A stretch of DNA of 61,084 bases. It comes from Gemmatimonadaceae bacterium. GTDB taxonomy: Bacteria > Gemmatimonadota > Gemmatimonadetes > Gemmatimonadales > Gemmatimonadaceae. The position numbers and the translations under genes are program-made. Positions 59,175 to 61,084 of the stretch are shown piece by piece. Position 1 is the first letter of the stretch. Each line of letters opens with the position of its first letter. The notes beneath the pieces are model-generated. The model was not told the DNA's origin, made no database searches, and saw only the letters and a list, made by a program, of their open reading frames with translations. Location: positions 1-61,084 of the forward strand of contig JACCRF010000128.1 in assembly GCA_013813715.1 (NCBI GenBank), read 5' to 3'.

Positions 59175-60107
59175 GTGAGCCAGACCGTTCTCTTCATCGC
59201 GTTCAACCTCGGCGTGCTCGCCGTCCTTGCGATAGACCTCGGCATTTTTCACAAGAAGGCGCACGCCGTCACGGTGAAGGAAGCCGCGATCTGGAGTTCG
59301 GTCTGGATCACGCTGTCGCTAGGGTTCGCCGGCGTTGTCTGGTGGCAGATGGGCACTCAGCCGGCGCTCGAGTTCGTGACCGGCTATCTGATCGAGTACT
59401 CTCTCTCCATCGACAACATCTTCGTGATCGTGCTGATCTTCTCGTACTTCCGCATCCCCGAGAAGTATCAGCACAGGGTGCTGTTCTGGGGCATCATCGG
59501 GGCGCTCGTCATGCGCGGATCGATGATAGCCGCCGGGGCGTTTCTTATCGATCGCTTCCACTGGATCATCTACGTTTTCGGCGCCTTCCTTGTTTTCACG
59601 GGGATCCGGATGGCGATGCAGGACGAGAGCGACATCGAGCCCGAGGCGAACCCCATTCTCCGGCTCGTCCGGAAAATGCTTCCGGTCACGCACGACTACC
59701 GGGGACAGTATTTCTTCGTGCGGGAGTCTCCAGCGCGGGGCCAGCCCGCGACGTTGATGGCAACGCCGCTGTTCGTGGTTCTCGTCCTGGTCGAGACGAC
59801 CGACCTGATATTCGCGGTCGATTCGATTCCGGCCATCTTCGCGATCACCCGCGATCCCTTCCTGGTCTATACGTCCAACGTCTGCGCGATTCTGGGTCTG
59901 AGGTCTCTGTACTTCCTGCTTGCCGGGGTCATTCACCGGTTTCACTACCTGAAGCTCGGGCTCGCAGTGGTACTCACTTTCGTCGGCGTGAAGATGCTCC
60001 TTGGCGGCGTCTATGAGATTCCGACGCTTGTTTCACTGCTGATCATCGCTGTGGTGCTTGCGGCGGCGGCGCTGGCATCAGTCGCATTCCCCAAGAAGCC
60101 GGAATAG
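59175..60107 (+). CDS. TerC-family integral membrane protein
   Basis: The 310-residue protein has about seven to nine helices with the TerC signature acidic residues in ALEFVTGYLIEYSLSIDNIFVIV and LVETTDLIFAVDSIPAIFAI. TerC/Alx proteins are implicated in manganese export and in metal loading of exported proteins. The start is GTG 59175. No yybP-ykoY-like leader is visible in the short upstream gap. Confidence 0.9.
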   Translation: MSQTVLFIAFNLGVLAVLAIDLGIFHKKAHAVTVKEAAIWSSVWITLSLGFAGVVWWQMGTQPALEFVTGYLIEYSLSIDNIFVIVLIFSYFRIPEKYQHRVLFWGIIGALVMRGSMIAAGAFLIDRFHWIIYVFGAFLVFTGIRMAMQDESDIEPEANPILRLVRKMLPVTHDYRGQYFFVRESPARGQPATLMATPLFVVLVLVETTDLIFAVDSIPAIFAITRDPFLVYTSNVCAILGLRSLYFLLAGVIHRFHYLKLGLAVVLTFVGVKMLLGGVYEIPTLVSLLIIAVVLAAAALASVAFPKKPE

Positions 60108-60224
60108 AGTGGCGGCCCGCGGAGGAGGACTCTAGAAACATCTGGCCTCAAGCAGCGCCGAAACTTATGTTATCTGCCTTCCAACCCTCTAACCTCCCGC
60201 TCCAGGCAGCGAGAAGGAGAAAGC

Positions 60225-61084
60225 ATGCGCGTCAGCTTGATACGACCGGCACGATTTGCGGCCGTCGCAGCACTACCGATCGTTTTTGCCGCAGCGGTGC
60301 CGGTTGCCGATGGAACCACTTACGAGTTCGTCATGAAATCCCAGAGCACACAGACCGGAAACAAGGAAACGGTCTCGATGCGCGGGCGCGGAACCTTTTC
60401 AGGCGATGACGCCCGCATCGAGATCATCGATGCAGCTTCGTCGGCGGGCGGGGCGGAAGCCTTCGGCGGCAAGGGCACCTACTTCATCCTGAAGGACGGC
60501 GGGAAGGAAATGCTGCTCGTCGATCCCAATCAGAAGTCGTACATGAAGTGGGACATGGCGAACATGTTCGCCGGCATCAGCAAGGTTGTGAACGCCGTCG
60601 GCGGGCTGGTCAAGATGAAGATGTCCGACGTCAAGATCGAGGCCCATGACATGGGCGCCGGCGAGACCATCCACGGATACCCGACAAAACACGTCCGCAT
60701 GGTGCAGAACTACACGGTGACCGCAAGCGTTTTCGGACGTACCAGTAAGACTCGGAGCGAGTCGACTACCGACTACTATTTCGCGCCGGCCCTGAACAAA
60801 CTCGCCAATCCGTTTGTCTCGAACAGTCAGGCGCTGGCGATGATGTCTCAGATGGACATGTTCAACAACCCGGACTACAAGAACCAGATGCTGGCGGCGA
60901 ACGCCAAGCTCCACAAGGGCGTTCCGATCAAGACCGTAACCACGACCGTGAGCGTGGACGAAAAGGGCAAGAAGGAGACGATGGTGACGACGATGGAAAT
61001 GCTGAATTTCAAGCCCGCCAGCGTACCAACCTCGACCTTCGCCATTCCCGGCGACTACAAGCTGATCGAGATGCCGAGCCTGAA
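60225..61084 (+). CDS. Exported DUF4412-like protein, 3' end outside window
   Basis: The frame runs open from ATG 60225 to the window end (286 codons). AAGGAG lies 7 bases before the start. A signal peptide (to about Ala29) is followed by beta-rich sequence: YEFVMKSQSTQTGNKE, a GRGTFSGDDARIEI strand, LLVDPNQKSYMKWD, and HGYPTKHVRMVQNYTV. This is the pattern of DUF4412 proteins, which resemble lipoprotein-carrier folds. The function is unknown and the C-terminus is missing. Confidence 0.8.
   Translation, partial: MRVSLIRPARFAAVAALPIVFAAAVPVADGTTYEFVMKSQSTQTGNKETVSMRGRGTFSGDDARIEIIDAASSAGGAEAFGGKGTYFILKDGGKEMLLVDPNQKSYMKWDMANMFAGISKVVNAVGGLVKMKMSDVKIEAHDMGAGETIHGYPTKHVRMVQNYTVTASVFGRTSKTRSESTTDYYFAPALNKLANPFVSNSQALAMMSQMDMFNNPDYKNQMLAANAKLHKGVPIKTVTTTVSVDEKGKKETMVTTMEMLNFKPASVPTSTFAIPGDYKLIEMPSL

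Noticed and set aside
60399-60914. 171-residue frame on the minus strand
   Set aside because: It is opposite the DUF4412 gene, which has a signal peptide, ribosome site and family pattern.

Overview
The window is about 61 kb of GC-rich bacterial chromosome with tightly packed genes. The mix of a SusC/SusD outer-membrane pair, many lipoproteins and Tat-exported proteins, DUF4397 and DUF4412 proteins, weak or absent Shine-Dalgarno sites at many genes, and dispersed intergenic repeats best fits a Gemmatimonadota soil or sediment bacterium. This is an inference from gene content; no rRNA or other marker is present. I found no tRNA, rRNA, CRISPR array, prophage or transposase gene.

Layout. 1-0.45 kb: end of a urate-degradation operon (uraD, uraH). 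0.5-7.8 kb: a frameshifted N-formylglutamate amidohydrolase-like lipoprotein, a D-aminoacylase-type amidohydrolase, a DUF202 membrane protein, a DUF1460 protein, and an unusual fusion of a serine beta-lactamase-like domain to a CehA-type PHP domain with a methyltransferase behind it. 7.9-13.1 kb: SusC, SusD and a DUF4397 lipoprotein. 13.3-15.8 kb: a zinc-ribbon SDR oxidoreductase and a vapBC toxin-antitoxin pair. 16.2-21.2 kb (minus strand): guanine deaminase, a DUF6986 aldolase-like protein, the cytochrome-linked urate oxidase PuuD, an unknown exported protein and a sorbosone-type dehydrogenase. This is a second purine-catabolism locus that complements uraD/uraH.

21.3-28.5 kb: membrane hydrolase, DUF4440 lipoprotein, marR-doxX, a MATE exporter, a tandem rhodanese, a 5'-3' exonuclease and a BNR-repeat remnant. 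28.6-32.7 kb: DNA-alkylation repair (Ada-AlkA fusion, divergent Ogt) joined to an ECF42-type sigma factor and its usual DGPF/YCII partner. 32.7-40.2 kb: queG, a phosphoesterase, a phosphopantetheinyl transferase, a GntR regulator, two Tat ferritin-like proteins, an esterase and an L,D-transpeptidase. 40.2-46.5 kb: a truncated ECF sigma factor between repeats, a cupredoxin, a phosphodiesterase, LOG, GreA and a short GlpD. 46.5-54.0 kb: fadI-fadJ-M14 peptidase-proline dehydrogenase-unknown-rsgA, mostly with overlapping stop/start codons. 54.3-61.1 kb: a hydrolase, a divergent sulfur/redox module (OsmC and sulfurtransferase against two 2Fe-2S ferredoxins and a flavin oxidoreductase), TerC and a DUF4412 protein cut by the window end.

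Between genes lie two families of imperfect inverted-repeat elements. One (five copies, here called family 1) shares an ACATAGAAC-like terminus. The other (two copies, family 2) shares TTACCGCAGAGAACGCAG termini. Copies directly abut the ends of a sigma-factor fragment and of a GlpD that lacks its C-terminal domain. Three genes carry what look like single-base indels; these may be assembly errors as easily as real mutations.
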